The notes beneath the pieces were generated by a model. That model made no database searches. It saw only the letters and a program-made list of their open reading frames with translations, and was not told where the DNA came from. The translations under genes and the position numbers were made by a program. Of a stretch of 64,000 nucleotides of DNA, positions 53,652 through 63,205 are shown in pieces (the stretch's first letter is position 1; every line of letters begins with the position of its first letter). Location: contig NZ_PQCC01000018.1 in assembly GCF_002964785.1 (NCBI RefSeq), positions 372,001-436,000 on the forward strand, in the 5' to 3' direction. Source of the DNA: Pseudoalteromonas sp. T1lg48. Its GTDB lineage: Bacteria; Pseudomonadota; Gammaproteobacteria; Enterobacterales; Alteromonadaceae.

Positions 53652-54647
53652 CACACTGGTAATACTCGGGGGATGCAGCGACGCCCCGAGCGCCCGCTAT
53701 AACGAATACCAGTATCGACTTGGTAAGTATTTAGCCATAGACCAACAAAGCCAAGTCCGCTTATCGCCCTGGGAGCGCTTTCGCAGCGTTCCCCTTTCCC
53801 CAAGCCAGAACATCAGCGTACTGGCGCTGGCAGATATTAATCACTGTCGCCTGGCTGCGCATATTGCGCTCATAATAACCAGCTCGGTAAAGTCGCCAGT
53901 GCGTCCGAACGCTTAAAATACCATATTCGCTTTATCCAACTGGTCGACCCCTGCTTGGCACATGCTCAAAGCACCAACTTGTCATCGCAGTTGCGCAGTG
54001 CCCTGGAAGCGGAAAAAACGTTTAAGATCGCCAGCGCCAAAGACGCATTTAACCTGATGCTTAGCCAGGAGCCTGAGCTCACCCGACTGTTCACACTTGC
54101 CGCCCGTGAACTGGATTATGATGAGCAAGCGGGCCGAGCAGCGAGCGCCGAAGCCTTAGCCACATTGGCTGATGTTGCCAATGCCGTGGCCAAAGAAGAT
54201 TGGCAAGCGATAGATGCCGATGCAATTACCCTGGCGCTGGCCAAACTCAACGGCAATGATTATGTGCGTAAACTTTTAACCGCAACCCGCCAACAAATAA
54301 TCCTAAATAATCAACTGACATCCCAGTTGCAACCCATTACCTTAACCAACGAGGTGTGCCCGCCTGGACGCCACAGTGAAGCGGCGACCATATTGCACAA
54401 TATTTTTAACCTGTTTTATATAAAGGAATTGCAGGGGTATCAGGCGCAACTAAGTGGCGCTTTAGAAGAATTTACCCCCTTGTTGGCGCAGGTGTGGCAA
54501 TTTGCCGATGGCAAAACCGATGCTAAAAGGGCTATTGTCGGCACCGAAGAGCAAGAGAGCCTATTGGCGCGCCTCAAAGCATCAAGTCGGGATCATGTTC
54601 GCTGGTGGCAAGGGTTTTATAAGCGGTGCAATATTAGTCCGGTATGA
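53626..54647 (+). pseudogene. DUF3080-like lipoprotein gene, broken by a frameshift
   Basis: Two frames together look like one ~340-residue lipoprotein. The first begins at a TTG after GGAGG and encodes MHKLLLIFSTLVILGGCSD (lipobox LGGC) to a stop at 53916; the second continues in frame from about 53868 with AHNNQLGKVASASERLKYHI and runs to 54647. One missing base near 53866-53870 (in attgcgctcat) explains the break, and adding it gives a 340-residue protein, the size I recall for DUF3080. The function of DUF3080 is unknown. The gene overlaps norM by 26 bases and precedes the tRNA-Val array. Assembly error and true mutation are both possible. Confidence 0.7.
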
Positions 54648-54688
54648 ATAAAAAAAAAGCAAACAATCAGGAAATTAGCCAATTGCAC

Positions 54689-54717
54689 TTGCTAAGGTCC
54701 TAGACACACTATATATT
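54689..54717 (+). promoter_or_regulatory. Sigma-70 promoter of the tRNA-Val array
   Basis: TTGCTA and TATATT separated by 17 bases, followed by a GC-rich ACGGCG discriminator as expected for a stringently controlled stable-RNA promoter, about 48 bases before the first tRNA. Confidence 0.7.
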
Positions 54718-54764
54718 ACACGGCGTTGCCAAGGGTTAACGTTTTGGCACGAAAATTAGATTGT

Positions 54765-54841
54765 ACGACCGTAGCTCAGTTGGTTAGAGCACCACCTTGA
54801 CATGGTGGGGGTCGGTGGTTCGAATCCACTCGGTCGTACCA
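54765..54841 (+). tRNA. tRNA-Val(GAC), copy 1
   Basis: A 77-base tRNA from ACGACCG to CGGTCGTACCA with encoded CCA. Acceptor stem ACGACCG/CGGTCGT is perfect, anticodon stem CCACC/GGTGG encloses TTGACAT (anticodon GAC), T arm GGTGGTTCGAATCCACT. Confidence 0.97.
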
Positions 54842-54870
54842 ATTCTCTAAAAATACTTCTCGTATGCAGT

Positions 54871-54947
54871 ACGACCGTAGCTCAGTTGGTTAGAGCACCA
54901 CCTTGACATGGTGGGGGTCGGTGGTTCGAATCCACTCGGTCGTACCA
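54871..54947 (+). tRNA. tRNA-Val(GAC), copy 2
   Basis: Identical over 77 bases to copy 1 and spaced 29 bases after it; both presumably arise from one primary transcript. Confidence 0.97.
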
Positions 54948-54971
54948 ATTCATTCCAAAAAATAAAACTAT

Positions 54972-55058
54972 AAATAATTAGTTTAGCTGGTTAGAGCACC
55001 ACCCGCTCTCTATGGCCCGGCCCAAGGGTCGGTGGTTCGAATCCACTCGGTCGTACCA
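54972..55058 (+). pseudogene. Degenerate tRNA-Val copy 3
   Basis: The 3' 30-odd bases (GTCGGTGGTTCGAATCC and on through ACCA) are identical to the intact tRNAs, and the D arm is recognisable (TAGTTTAGCTGGTTAGAGC), but the 5' acceptor strand is AAATAAT and cannot pair with CGGTCGT. The anticodon loop and 3' stem are replaced by a longer CGCTCTCTATGGCCCGGCC segment. It cannot fold as a tRNA. Confidence 0.85.
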
Positions 55059-55082
55059 ATTCATTTCAAAAAATAAAACTAT

Positions 55083-55168
55083 AAGTAACTAGTTTAGCTG
55101 GTTAGAGCACCACCCGCTCTCTATGACCCGGCCAAGCGTCGGTGGTTCGAATCCACTCGGTCGTACCA
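55083..55168 (+). pseudogene. Degenerate tRNA-Val copy 4
   Basis: A near-repeat of copy 3 including its upstream spacer (a ~110-base tandem unit), with a few substitutions (tatgacccgg for tatggcccgg, one C lost). Same ruined acceptor and anticodon arms, same intact 3' third ending CGGTCGTACCA. Confidence 0.85.
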
Positions 55169-55199
55169 ATTCTCAAAAACACCCCCCAATCCTATTACA

Positions 55200-55266
55200 G
55201 ATGAGCTCAGTTAGTTGCTTAGCGCACTACCAATAACCAGTACCTAGGGTCGGTCTCGATATGCGC
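55200..55266 (+). pseudogene. Faint fifth tRNA-like remnant
   Basis: GATGAGCTCAGTTAGTTGC followed by TTAGCGCACTACC and later GGGTCGGT keeps the order of a tRNA-Val D arm, anticodon 5' strand and variable/T region, but with no acceptor stem and no CCA. Confidence 0.45.
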
Positions 55267-55285
55267 GTTATTAATTCACTGTGCA

Positions 55286-55312
55286 TAAAAAAGCCCCCGA
55301 AAACGAGGGCTG
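55286..55312 (-). terminator. Chemoreceptor gene terminator
   Basis: On the minus strand AGCCCTC-gttttc-GGGGGCT runs into TTTTTT shortly after the chemoreceptor stop. It also closes the tRNA region from the other side. Confidence 0.75.
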
Positions 55313-55327
55313 TTTAAGTACTTATTT

Positions 55328-57355
55328 TTAAAGTTTAAATTGACTCACAGTGCCATTTAATGACGTGGCTAGGACATTCAGCTCGCTGGCTTCATGGGCA
55401 AGCACGTCCGCATGACTGGCGGTGCTATTCACTAGCTCGTTTATGGCATTCAGGCTGGTATTGATATCCTCGGCAACTATGCTTTGCTGCTCTGTGCTGG
55501 TGGCAATTTGATGACTCTGGTCGAGCACATGGGCCACCGCCTCACTGATCTGTTGCAACGACTCAAGCACCGCTTCGGTTTGTGTGACCGAGCTTTGCGC
55601 GCGCTCCTGGCCTTGTTGCATCATATCGGAAGCCTGCTCGGCAATGCGCTGCAGCTTGTCTATCATGGTCCGAATATCATCGGTAGACTCCTGGGTGCGG
55701 CTGGCCAAGGAGCGCACTTCATCGGCAACCACAGCAAAACCGCGACCTTGTTCGCCGGCACGGGCCGCTTCAATAGCGGCATTCAGTGCCAGCAGATTGG
55801 TTTGCTCGGCGATGCCATTGATCACATCGATAACGGCGCCGATATTGTTACTTTCGCGCGCCAGACCGGATACCACCTCGGCCGCTGCGCCAATATGCAA
55901 TGCCAGCTCGCTCATCACTCTTTGCGAGTCTCCAGACTGTTGTCTTCCCTGCTCGCTTATCGCCTGTACCGATTCGGCGGCAGCATTTGTGTGCTGGGCG
56001 TTGCGTGAAATTTCGGTGACCGTCGTGGCCATTTCCGTAACCGCGGTACTGACACTGTCGACCTGTAATTTTTCTTTTTGGATCTCGGTGTTGGTTTCGC
56101 TTGAGACGCTTTGCAAATGATTGGCTGCATGACTGAGTTGCTGGGCCTGCTCTGCGGTTTGCACCATCAAGGCCCGCAACTTATCGATAAAGGTATTCAC
56201 ATGATGAGCAAGTTGCCCCACTTCATCGTTACTATTTACTTCGATACGGCGAGTCAGATCGCCCTCACCGGTGGCAATATCGCGCATCACGGTGCTCAGA
56301 GAACTAATGGGCTGTATCACCAGATGCGTTACCCAGAAGATCATCGCCACGATCACCGCAAGGATCACCACCACGGCCACCGATGCCGACATCACCGCAG
56401 CATTAACCGGCTCTTCAATAAGACTTACCGGCACTAGCACCCCAACATGCCAATCGATCATTGGCTTATCAAGTTGTAAGGCATTAAAAAGCGCATAATA
56501 TTTGACGCCTTTCAAGGTCACCTCAACGATGCCGGTTGACTGCTCCGCCATCGCCTTATTTAAAGCACTAAAGCCTTGGGTGTCGGAAAATTGTTGCTCC
56601 AGCGCACTGAGGTTATCTTTGCCACCATTCTCGTCGGTGATGGAGAGTTGGTGCTCGGTGCGCGCGGATAAATGCACCACGTTTAGCTCGCTGTCGAGCA
56701 AAAAGCCGTAACCCTGACCCTGGAAGGAAATATTCTCGACCATCTCTTTGATGGCGTTGATTTGCAAATCGACACCGCCTACACCCACCAATTTGGCAGC
56801 ATCGTTATAGACGGGTTGTTGCACCACAGCCGATACATCACCGGTACTGATGTCCACGGAGATGGCACCGACATACAGGCCCCCTTTATTCATGGCATCT
56901 TGCCACCAGGGGCGCTCATAAGCGTAATAGGGACGGCCATCGGCATAACTGGACGTGCGCTCATTTTCCTTAAAATATTCGCCGGTGTTAGCAGAGGCGA
57001 AAAACGCCGATAAAATATTGCTATCGCGACCACTAATACGCTGAAAATCTTCATTGATAAGATTATAACCTGGCATTCTATCCAGGTTGGCGCCGCGCTG
57101 CTGATAGCCTTCAAAAAAGGCAACTAAAGAGGGGTTGGTAATATAGGTTTCAACCACCTTACCATACTGGGCGAAGAAAGAGCGCATGGACATTTGCTCG
57201 GCTTGCAGATAATTCTGCGCCTCGCGCTCCACACTATTGCGCGATAGTTCGGCAATATGGTTGATAAAAAACGCAGCCACTAGCACCATAAGCACGCTTA
57301 AGGTGCCGCCAATCAACAGGAGTATCTTTTTCCGAAGGGACAGATTATTAAGCAT
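55328..57355 (-). CDS. Methyl-accepting chemotaxis protein with dCache sensor
   Basis: A 675-residue chemoreceptor. One transmembrane helix (about 10-32), a ~280-residue periplasmic double-Cache domain, a second helix (about 318-345), a HAMP domain ([26 protein letters not shown]) and a signalling hairpin whose tip reads [20 protein letters not shown]. In the distal part of the sensor [13 protein letters not shown] and VGGVDLQI recall the amino-acid-binding dCache motif, but the fit is partial, so the ligand is open. It would be a polar-membrane receptor acting through CheA/CheW encoded elsewhere. Confidence 0.93.
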   Translation of the reverse strand: MLNNLSLRKKILLLIGGTLSVLMVLVAAFFINHIAELSRNSVEREAQNYLQAEQMSMRSFFAQYGKVVETYITNPSLVAFFEGYQQRGANLDRMPGYNLINEDFQRISGRDSNILSAFFASANTGEYFKENERTSSYADGRPYYAYERPWWQDAMNKGGLYVGAISVDISTGDVSAVVQQPVYNDAAKLVGVGGVDLQINAIKEMVENISFQGQGYGFLLDSELNVVHLSARTEHQLSITDENGGKDNLSALEQQFSDTQGFSALNKAMAEQSTGIVEVTLKGVKYYALFNALQLDKPMIDWHVGVLVPVSLIEEPVNAAVMSASVAVVVILAVIVAMIFWVTHLVIQPISSLSTVMRDIATGEGDLTRRIEVNSNDEVGQLAHHVNTFIDKLRALMVQTAEQAQQLSHAANHLQSVSSETNTEIQKEKLQVDSVSTAVTEMATTVTEISRNAQHTNAAAESVQAISEQGRQQSGDSQRVMSELALHIGAAAEVVSGLARESNNIGAVIDVINGIAEQTNLLALNAAIEAARAGEQGRGFAVVADEVRSLASRTQESTDDIRTMIDKLQRIAEQASDMMQQGQERAQSSVTQTEAVLESLQQISEAVAHVLDQSHQIATSTEQQSIVAEDINTSLNAINELVNSTASHADVLAHEASELNVLATSLNGTVSQFKL

Positions 57356-57521
57356 AATACGAAGGTTATTATTGTTTTCTTGTCATCAAAACACATCCGC
57401 CGCCACGACGCTACCCCTATATGATGACTTTATGAACGTTAGGCTGTTTTTTGAGCAACCTTTTATTGCAAAGATTGCCCTGCTTAATATCGTTTATCTG
57501 GGAGTCTCTTGATATTCGCGC

Positions 57522-57884
57522 CTATTGCGGCTCGGACCATACCGCGAATTCATTGCCACTGGGATCGATAAAGTGAAAACGTCGACCACCAGGAAACGAA
57601 AATATCGGCTTGCATATAACCCCGCCCGCGGCTTCTATTTTTTGCTGCGTTTGCTCCAATGCCTTGGAATAAAATACCATCAACGCCGAGCCGTTTTGAG
57701 TGTTTGCACACTGCTCGCTGGCATAAAAGCCACCGTCCAGGCCGGCACCGCTAAAGGCACTGTACTCAGGACCGTAGTCGGTAAATTGCCAGTTAAACAC
57801 TGCGGTAAAAAAATCCTTGGTAGCGCGTAAATCACGTGCCGGATACTCGATGTAATTAAACTTTTCGTGACTGGTTGAGGCCAT
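57522..57884 (-). CDS. VOC family protein (glyoxalase-like)
   Basis: A 120-residue single-domain protein of the vicinal-oxygen-chelate fold: FNYIEYPARDLRATKDFFTAVFNW at the N-terminus and RRFHFIDPSGNEFAVWSEP at the C-terminus, with DGGFYAS and an AAGGVICKP segment between. The pattern resembles the small PhnB/YdeA-like group of unknown substrates. No signal peptide. It stands alone, between the chemoreceptor and glnS on the minus strand. Confidence 0.85.
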   Translation of the reverse strand: MASTSHEKFNYIEYPARDLRATKDFFTAVFNWQFTDYGPEYSAFSGAGLDGGFYASEQCANTQNGSALMVFYSKALEQTQQKIEAAGGVICKPIFSFPGGRRFHFIDPSGNEFAVWSEPQ

Positions 57885-57925
57885 GGTGAACTCATTAATC
57901 TGGGTCGGTACTTTTACGCTAGCAC

Positions 57926-57958
57926 AAAAAAACGGATACCTAAAAAGTATCCGTTTTC
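57926..57958 (-). terminator. glnS intrinsic terminator
   Basis: On the minus strand ACGGATAC-tttttag-GTATCCGT followed by TTTTTTT lies 40 bases after the glnS stop. Confidence 0.85.
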
Positions 57959-57996
57959 AATTAACTCAGTAATTAGTTAAGTGTTCAGCGTATCGC

Positions 57997-59664
57997 TTAG
58001 TCTTGTTGCTCAATCTTGGCCCAGGAATCACGCAAACCCACGGTTTGGTTAAATACCAGGTGCTCAAAATGATCGTCACGACAGAAGTAGCCAGTACGCT
58101 CAAACTGGTAACCCACAAGTGCTTTTGCATCCGCCAGACTTGGTTCAAGTTTGGCATTGCTGACAATGGTGAGTGACTCAGGGTTCAGGGCATCGGCAAT
58201 ATCATCCGCTGAGCCCGGATTTGGCACATTAAACAAGCGGTCATAAAGACGCACTTCGGCATCGATACAGTGGCTTGCGCTCACCCAGTGAATAACGCCT
58301 TTCACTTTACGACCATCGGCCGGGTTTTTACCTAGGGTATCGGCATCGTACGTACAGTAGATGGTGGTTATATTACCATCACCGTCTTCCTCAATACGCT
58401 CGGCCTTGATCACGTAAGCATTACGTAAACGCACTTCTTTACCCAGGACAAGGCGCTTAAACTTCTTATTCGCTTCAACACGGAAGTCGTCACGCTCAAT
58501 AAATACTTCGCGCGTAAATGGCAATTGACGCGAACCCATTTCTTCCTTGTTTGGATGATTCGGTGCATCCAGCATTTCTACCTGATCTTCCGGGTAGTTC
58601 TCAATCACGATGCGCACCGGGTCAAGCACGGCCATAGCACGGGCGGCGTTGTCGTTCAGGTCATCACGGATACAGGCTTCAAGCATGCCCATTTCAACCA
58701 TGTTATCCTGTTTTGTCACGCCGATACGCTTACAAAATTCACGAATAGAAGCCGGCGTATAACCACGACGACGTAAGCCGGCAATGGTCGGCATACGTGG
58801 GTCGTCCCAGCCATCGACATGACCGTCAACCACCAATTGATTAAGCTTACGCTTACTCATCATGGTGTATTCCAGGTTCAAGCGTGAGAACTCGATTTGC
58901 TGTGGGTGACACCCAATACTGATGTTATCAAGCACCCAGTCGTATAGGCGACGGTTGTCTTGGAACTCTAGTGTACACAATGAGTGGGTAATGCCCTCTA
59001 ACGCATCACTGATACAATGCGTAAAGTCGTACATAGGATAGATGCACCACTTATCACCTGTTTGGTGGTGATGTGCAAAGCGAATACGGTAGATAATAGG
59101 GTCACGCAGCACCATAAAAGAGCTGGCCATATCTATCTTGGCGCGCAGTACACATTCGCCTTCTTTGAACTCACCGTTTTTCATCTTTTCGAATAACGCC
59201 AGGTTTTCTTCTACCGGCGTATCACGGTACGGGCTATTTTTACCCGGTTCGGTAAGCGTGCCACGGTACTCACGAGCCTGCTCAGGTGTTAGGAAGCACA
59301 CATAAGCCAAGCCCTTGGTGATCAGCTCAACGGCATACTCATAAAGCTTATCGAAATAGTTTGAAGAGTATTGAATCTCGCCATCCCAATGGAAACCAAG
59401 CCAACTCACGTCTTCTTTGATTGAGTTAACATAGTTGATGTCTTCTTTTTCCGGGTTGGTGTCATCAAAACGCAGGTTGCACAGGCCTTGGTAATCCTCG
59501 GCAATACCGAAGTTTAAGCAAATTGATTTAGCGTGGCCAATGTGCAGGAAACCATTTGGCTCAGGCGGAAAACGGGTGTGTGTTTTTTGATGTTTACCCG
59601 ACGCCAAATCTGCATCGATAATATTACGAATAAAGTTCGTTGGGCGATTTTCAATCTCCGCCAT
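57997..59664 (-). CDS. glnS: Glutaminyl-tRNA synthetase
   Basis: A 555-residue class I synthetase that charges tRNA-Gln. The HIGH signature is in [16 protein letters not shown] (about residue 40), the KMSKS equivalent is [11 protein letters not shown], and the C-terminal beta-barrel anticodon domain follows. Length and motifs match E. coli GlnS (554). It is transcribed alone with a terminator downstream. Confidence 0.98.
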   Translation of the reverse strand: MAEIENRPTNFIRNIIDADLASGKHQKTHTRFPPEPNGFLHIGHAKSICLNFGIAEDYQGLCNLRFDDTNPEKEDINYVNSIKEDVSWLGFHWDGEIQYSSNYFDKLYEYAVELITKGLAYVCFLTPEQAREYRGTLTEPGKNSPYRDTPVEENLALFEKMKNGEFKEGECVLRAKIDMASSFMVLRDPIIYRIRFAHHHQTGDKWCIYPMYDFTHCISDALEGITHSLCTLEFQDNRRLYDWVLDNISIGCHPQQIEFSRLNLEYTMMSKRKLNQLVVDGHVDGWDDPRMPTIAGLRRRGYTPASIREFCKRIGVTKQDNMVEMGMLEACIRDDLNDNAARAMAVLDPVRIVIENYPEDQVEMLDAPNHPNKEEMGSRQLPFTREVFIERDDFRVEANKKFKRLVLGKEVRLRNAYVIKAERIEEDGDGNITTIYCTYDADTLGKNPADGRKVKGVIHWVSASHCIDAEVRLYDRLFNVPNPGSADDIADALNPESLTIVSNAKLEPSLADAKALVGYQFERTGYFCRDDHFEHLVFNQTVGLRDSWAKIEQQD

Positions 59665-59749
59665 TGGGATACTTTCCTCTGAATTTTACGTGGCTTTTAA
59701 CCAAAGCATTATTACAAAATCTGCGCTTAACATACAGCTTTTAGTAGGG

Positions 59750-60142
59750 TCAAACCAGTTTTAATTCAAGGGTGTTACCGTCCGGGTCATGAATGTATAA
59801 AGAACGACCAAAACCGGTTGCCCCATAGCGAGTGGCAAACGCTAATGTCTCCATCACCCCTTTTCGCTTTAGAGTACGGATCAGTGCTTGTTCGCTTGGT
59901 GCACTCACTTGCAAACAAATATGTGCAATGGGAGAGGTACGCACATCCGGCGGTGCCCCGCTATCTAGGCTGCCACCGGTACAAAGTAAGTCAATGAGCG
60001 CCGTACCGGCACGTAATTGATACAAGCCTTCGTCCTCAAGCACCCGCTCGAGCGTAGCGCCAAGCACCTGCTGGTAAAACGCCAGTAGCTGCTCTACCTT
60101 TGAAGTACGAATGACCACATGATCTAAGCCCTGTAATTGCAT
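59750..60142 (-). CDS. VOC family protein (glyoxalase/dioxygenase-like)
   Basis: A 130-residue single-domain VOC protein. It begins MQLQGLDHVVIRTSKVEQLLAFYQQVLGA with the first metal His, has IAHICLQVSAPSEQALIRTL in the middle and ends FGRSLYIHDPDGNTLELKLV with the family Glu ligand. This resembles the YwbC/virulence-associated glyoxalase group; substrate unknown. Divergent from the CBS gene. Confidence 0.85.
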   Translation of the reverse strand: MQLQGLDHVVIRTSKVEQLLAFYQQVLGATLERVLEDEGLYQLRAGTALIDLLCTGGSLDSGAPPDVRTSPIAHICLQVSAPSEQALIRTLKRKGVMETLAFATRYGATGFGRSLYIHDPDGNTLELKLV

Positions 60143-60232
60143 ACGCTACCTTTTTTGATTGAGATCTAAACTTTTTCCTATAGTTAAGGGTAGCGTTAAA
60201 AGCACAAAATCCGAAAGAGATAAGGAACCAGT

Positions 60233-60703
60233 ATGTCTAATTCGACCGAGTCTAAAGCAACGGCCACTGAGCCGAGCGCTCCCATGCAATGTGCTGCGGA
60301 TTTGATGACGGCCTCTCCCGTCACTACCAGTGCGGATGCCTCTTTGTATGACGTTCATCAACTGATGCGTGAGTACAATATTCGCCATATCCCGGTAACC
60401 GATGATAAACAACACTTGGTGGGCATGCTAACGCAAAAGGTGATCATCGCCCAGGTAATGAAAATTATCTCGGTATTTGGCGCCGATGCCCTGGAGCGCA
60501 AAGAAAAGCAAACGCCTGTTAGTGAGATCATGTTGACTCGCTTTGACACCGTCGATTCAAGCGACCAGCTAATTGATATTGCCAAGTTTTTCTTGAATAA
60601 CCGTCATGGCTGTATGCCGGTGATTGAAGCTGGAAAATTAGTCGGGGTGCTGACCTCATCTGATTTTGTCAGGCTCAGTATCGCCCTGATAGAAAAGTCA
60701 TAA
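60233..60703 (+). CDS. CBS-domain pair protein
   Basis: A 156-residue cytoplasmic protein consisting of little more than two CBS domains: CAADLMTASPVTTSADASLYDV...HLVGMLTQ and VSEIMLTRFDTVDSSDQLID...LVGVLTSSDFVRLSI. Such Bateman modules bind adenine nucleotides; the effector target is unknown. It has its own start (ATG after a weak GGAACC leader) and precedes the DUF3083 gene by 82 bases. Confidence 0.88.
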   Translation: MSNSTESKATATEPSAPMQCAADLMTASPVTTSADASLYDVHQLMREYNIRHIPVTDDKQHLVGMLTQKVIIAQVMKIISVFGADALERKEKQTPVSEIMLTRFDTVDSSDQLIDIAKFFLNNRHGCMPVIEAGKLVGVLTSSDFVRLSIALIEKS

Positions 60704-60785
60704 AAGTTTAATCTAGCGCAACATCGCTGACATTTATCAGCACTAGAATGAAGCCAATGAACATACCAAGGAATAAGGAACAACC

Positions 60786-61850
60786 ATGGCTTCACAAAAT
60801 CAACACCGGGTCTATATACCCACCAACGCCCGAGCTAACCAGTATATCCTCGCCGAGTTCAAACCCGACGAGGATTTTTATGCCTGTTTTAGCGACTATG
60901 CCAGCGCCCATCAGCGCATCGTACGCCAGCTCTTTGCCCTGTGTGACGATGCCGAACTGCATAATGTGCACGTATTAGTTAATGACAAGCTGCCTATCGT
61001 ACGCTTCCACGAAGAAGCCTATTGCTTAGAAACCAAACGTCAGCAGATGTTTTTCTACAACCCGCGCTATCACGAAGCCCATACCCTGCATGGCGACGCA
61101 ACACAAAAAGCACGCAAAATACGCTTGTTGTTTTTGGCCACCGGCGAGGATATTCGCGCCCACAGTGCCGACTTTCACTCTCGCGTCGCCAAGGTTTTAA
61201 CCACACTGCAAGAACAGTTACCAAACCAGGCCCAGCCATTTAGGGTTCGCGACCACCAGCATCTAACCTATGATATTTTCGCCCGCGCCAAAGGCTATAA
61301 AGAAAGCTATGGCTACAAGCTCAGGGCCCTTGACTCACGTTATGAGGCCCGCGGTTGTCCACTGCCGGAGCACAGAGATCTCACCTATGCACGCTTTACG
61401 CTGCCGTTAACCCGTCAGGTCAAAACCCAGTTATTGGACCACGACGCCACCGATTTTGCCCCGTTTTACGCCCGTATCGCCGATGCCTTTGTCACCGCCT
61501 GTGAAGCCAAGCGCCTGCCACGACGCGCCATGGTGGCCAATGGCCGCACGCCGCTCATTCGCCACCGCGACATAGACACCAGTGCCCACAATGAAGAGCT
61601 GGAAAAACTGAGCTTCTTACCCTGCGTCGACAGCACCCAGAATTACCTGCTTTATGACGGCAGCCAATTGGTGCAAAGTATCGACTTCGTTATCGTCGCC
61701 GGCACCGAAGACAGGCATGATATGGGTTATGGTCGCTTTATGAATCAGGTAGAAAGTGTAATCAAATCCCTGTGTATGGAGCTGCATGTTAACCCCGAAC
61801 GTCAAGACATCAATACCCGCTTCTATCAGCACCTAAGTTACGCCCTCTAA
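60786..61850 (+). CDS. DUF3083 family protein
   Basis: A 354-residue cytoplasmic protein of unknown function, no signal peptide, no membrane span, ATG after AAGGAA. It begins NQHRVYIPTNARANQYILAEFKPDEDF. I match it to DUF3083, a family of Alteromonadales, from recollection of the N-terminal pattern and length, so the family name is less certain than the gene. It carries several conserved-looking His and Arg blocks (RVRDHQHLTYDIFARAKGYKE; LIRHRDIDTSAHNEELEKLS). Confidence 0.65.
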   Translation: MASQNQHRVYIPTNARANQYILAEFKPDEDFYACFSDYASAHQRIVRQLFALCDDAELHNVHVLVNDKLPIVRFHEEAYCLETKRQQMFFYNPRYHEAHTLHGDATQKARKIRLLFLATGEDIRAHSADFHSRVAKVLTTLQEQLPNQAQPFRVRDHQHLTYDIFARAKGYKESYGYKLRALDSRYEARGCPLPEHRDLTYARFTLPLTRQVKTQLLDHDATDFAPFYARIADAFVTACEAKRLPRRAMVANGRTPLIRHRDIDTSAHNEELEKLSFLPCVDSTQNYLLYDGSQLVQSIDFVIVAGTEDRHDMGYGRFMNQVESVIKSLCMELHVNPERQDINTRFYQHLSYAL

Positions 61851-61992
61851 GGCAAAAACTGCCTTCATCTGCGCCGCCTTCCCAACCGGATTGGCGGCCA
61901 CCCTGACACAAAAAAAACCTAAAAACCACATTCTAATACCAAGTTTATTAGCTTCAGTTACAATGAGTTACGTGTAAACGGAATAGTTTACC

Positions 61993-62021
61993 TTGCTTAC
62001 ATACGTTCATGTATGTATATT
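61993..62021 (+). promoter_or_regulatory. Promoter with AcrR-type operator for the RND pump
   Basis: TTGCTT (61993-61998) and TATATT (62016-62021) are 17 bases apart. The whole spacer is covered by TACATACGTTCATGTATGTA (61998-62017), a palindrome with TACATAC/GTATGTA arms that closely resembles the E. coli AcrR operator in front of acrAB. A TetR-type repressor bound here would block RNA polymerase. No such regulator is encoded next to it. Confidence 0.75.
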
Positions 62022-62063
62022 TGCGCTCTATATGATCGATTTGTTGTTCTTAGAAGGTAGGAT

Positions 62064-63203
62064 ATGAAAGCAAAAACCCTGGTCGCCTTGACCATAGTTG
62101 CGACGCTTGGCCTTAGCGGCTGTGAACAGTCGAGCGCTCAAGCTCAACCCCAAAGCGCGCCACGCGCGGTGGAAATCGAAGCGTATGAGTTGCAACCACA
62201 AACAGTGATGCAACACACCGAGTTAGTGGGCCGCACCGTGGACTACCGTCAGGCTGAAATTCGCCCTCAGGTAAGTGGTATTTTGCAGTCTCGTCTCTTT
62301 GAAGAAGGACAAATGGTCGAAAAAGGGGATGTGCTTTATCGCATCGACCCGGCTCCTTTTGAAGCCGCTCTGGCCAGTGCCAAGGCGAGCTTGGCAAAAG
62401 CCGAAGCCGCGGTTAAAAATAGCACAGCGCGCGCTAAACGTATTAAAAGCCTGCTTGGTAGCAACTCGGTTAGCCAACAGGATTTTGACGATGCCGATGC
62501 CCAGCGTCTTCAGGCACAAGCTGACTTAGCCGCCGCCAAAGCCGCGGTCCTCAGCGCCCAAATTAACCTGGACTACACAGGCATTCGTGCCCCGATCAGC
62601 GGTCAAATCGGTCGCTCTTTGGTCACCGAAGGTGCCCTACTCACCGCCAATCAAGGTAATGCCTTGGCCACCATTCGTCAGTTAGACCCCATCTATGTGG
62701 ACATGACCAAGGCAGCGTCAAAACTTGCGTCTTTACGTCAGGCCATAACCACCAATGCCAGTAACAAAGAGGTTGCCCCGGCGGTACAACTCAAGCTTGA
62801 TGAAGAGCTTTGGTATAGCCACCCCGGCGAGTTGCAATTCTCCGAGGTCAGCGTTGATCCATCGACGTCCATGGTCACCATGCGTGCGGTATTCCCAAAT
62901 CCAGATGGTGAACTGCTGCCTGGTATGTTCGTACGTGCCCAGCTTGAGCTGGGTAATACGGATAACGGCCTTTTGGTGCCGCAAAAGTCGGTAGTGCGCA
63001 CGCCTAAGGGCGAAGCCACCGTGATGGTGGTGAATGCCGAAAACACCATTGAGGTGCGCGTGGTCGAGCTGGCACAGCAGGTTGATCAAAGCTGGCTAGT
63101 CAGTAAGGGCCTTAAAGCAGGCGATATGGTTGTGACCTCGGGTTTACAAAAAATCCGTCCAGGGGCGCTGGTTAAAGTTACCACTAACCCATCGGAGGCA
63201 TAA
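62064..63203 (+). CDS. RND efflux periplasmic adaptor (AcrA/MexA-type membrane-fusion lipoprotein)
   Basis: A 379-residue lipoprotein with lipobox LSGC (Cys20) that bridges the inner-membrane pump and an outer-membrane channel. The lipoyl half-motif [27 protein letters not shown] and its mirror [14 protein letters not shown] flank a coiled-coil hairpin (about residues 95-165, Ala-rich). The membrane-proximal part is [28 protein letters not shown]. The gene is cotranscribed with the pump starting 2 bases after its stop. Confidence 0.95.
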   Translation: MKAKTLVALTIVATLGLSGCEQSSAQAQPQSAPRAVEIEAYELQPQTVMQHTELVGRTVDYRQAEIRPQVSGILQSRLFEEGQMVEKGDVLYRIDPAPFEAALASAKASLAKAEAAVKNSTARAKRIKSLLGSNSVSQQDFDDADAQRLQAQADLAAAKAAVLSAQINLDYTGIRAPISGQIGRSLVTEGALLTANQGNALATIRQLDPIYVDMTKAASKLASLRQAITTNASNKEVAPAVQLKLDEELWYSHPGELQFSEVSVDPSTSMVTMRAVFPNPDGELLPGMFVRAQLELGNTDNGLLVPQKSVVRTPKGEATVMVVNAENTIEVRVVELAQQVDQSWLVSKGLKAGDMVVTSGLQKIRPGALVKVTTNPSEA

Positions 63204-63205
63204 GC

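Noticed and set aside
54765..55168. tRNA-Val repeats as att sites of an integrated island
   Set aside because: Direct repeats of a tRNA 3' end are typical of att sites, but the copies are only ~110 bases apart with no integrase or cargo between them.
57432..57512. 26-codon plus-strand frame MNVRLFFEQPFIAK... between the chemoreceptor and VOC genes
   Set aside because: No ribosome site, no promoter seen, and it lies in the chemoreceptor leader; too short to support.
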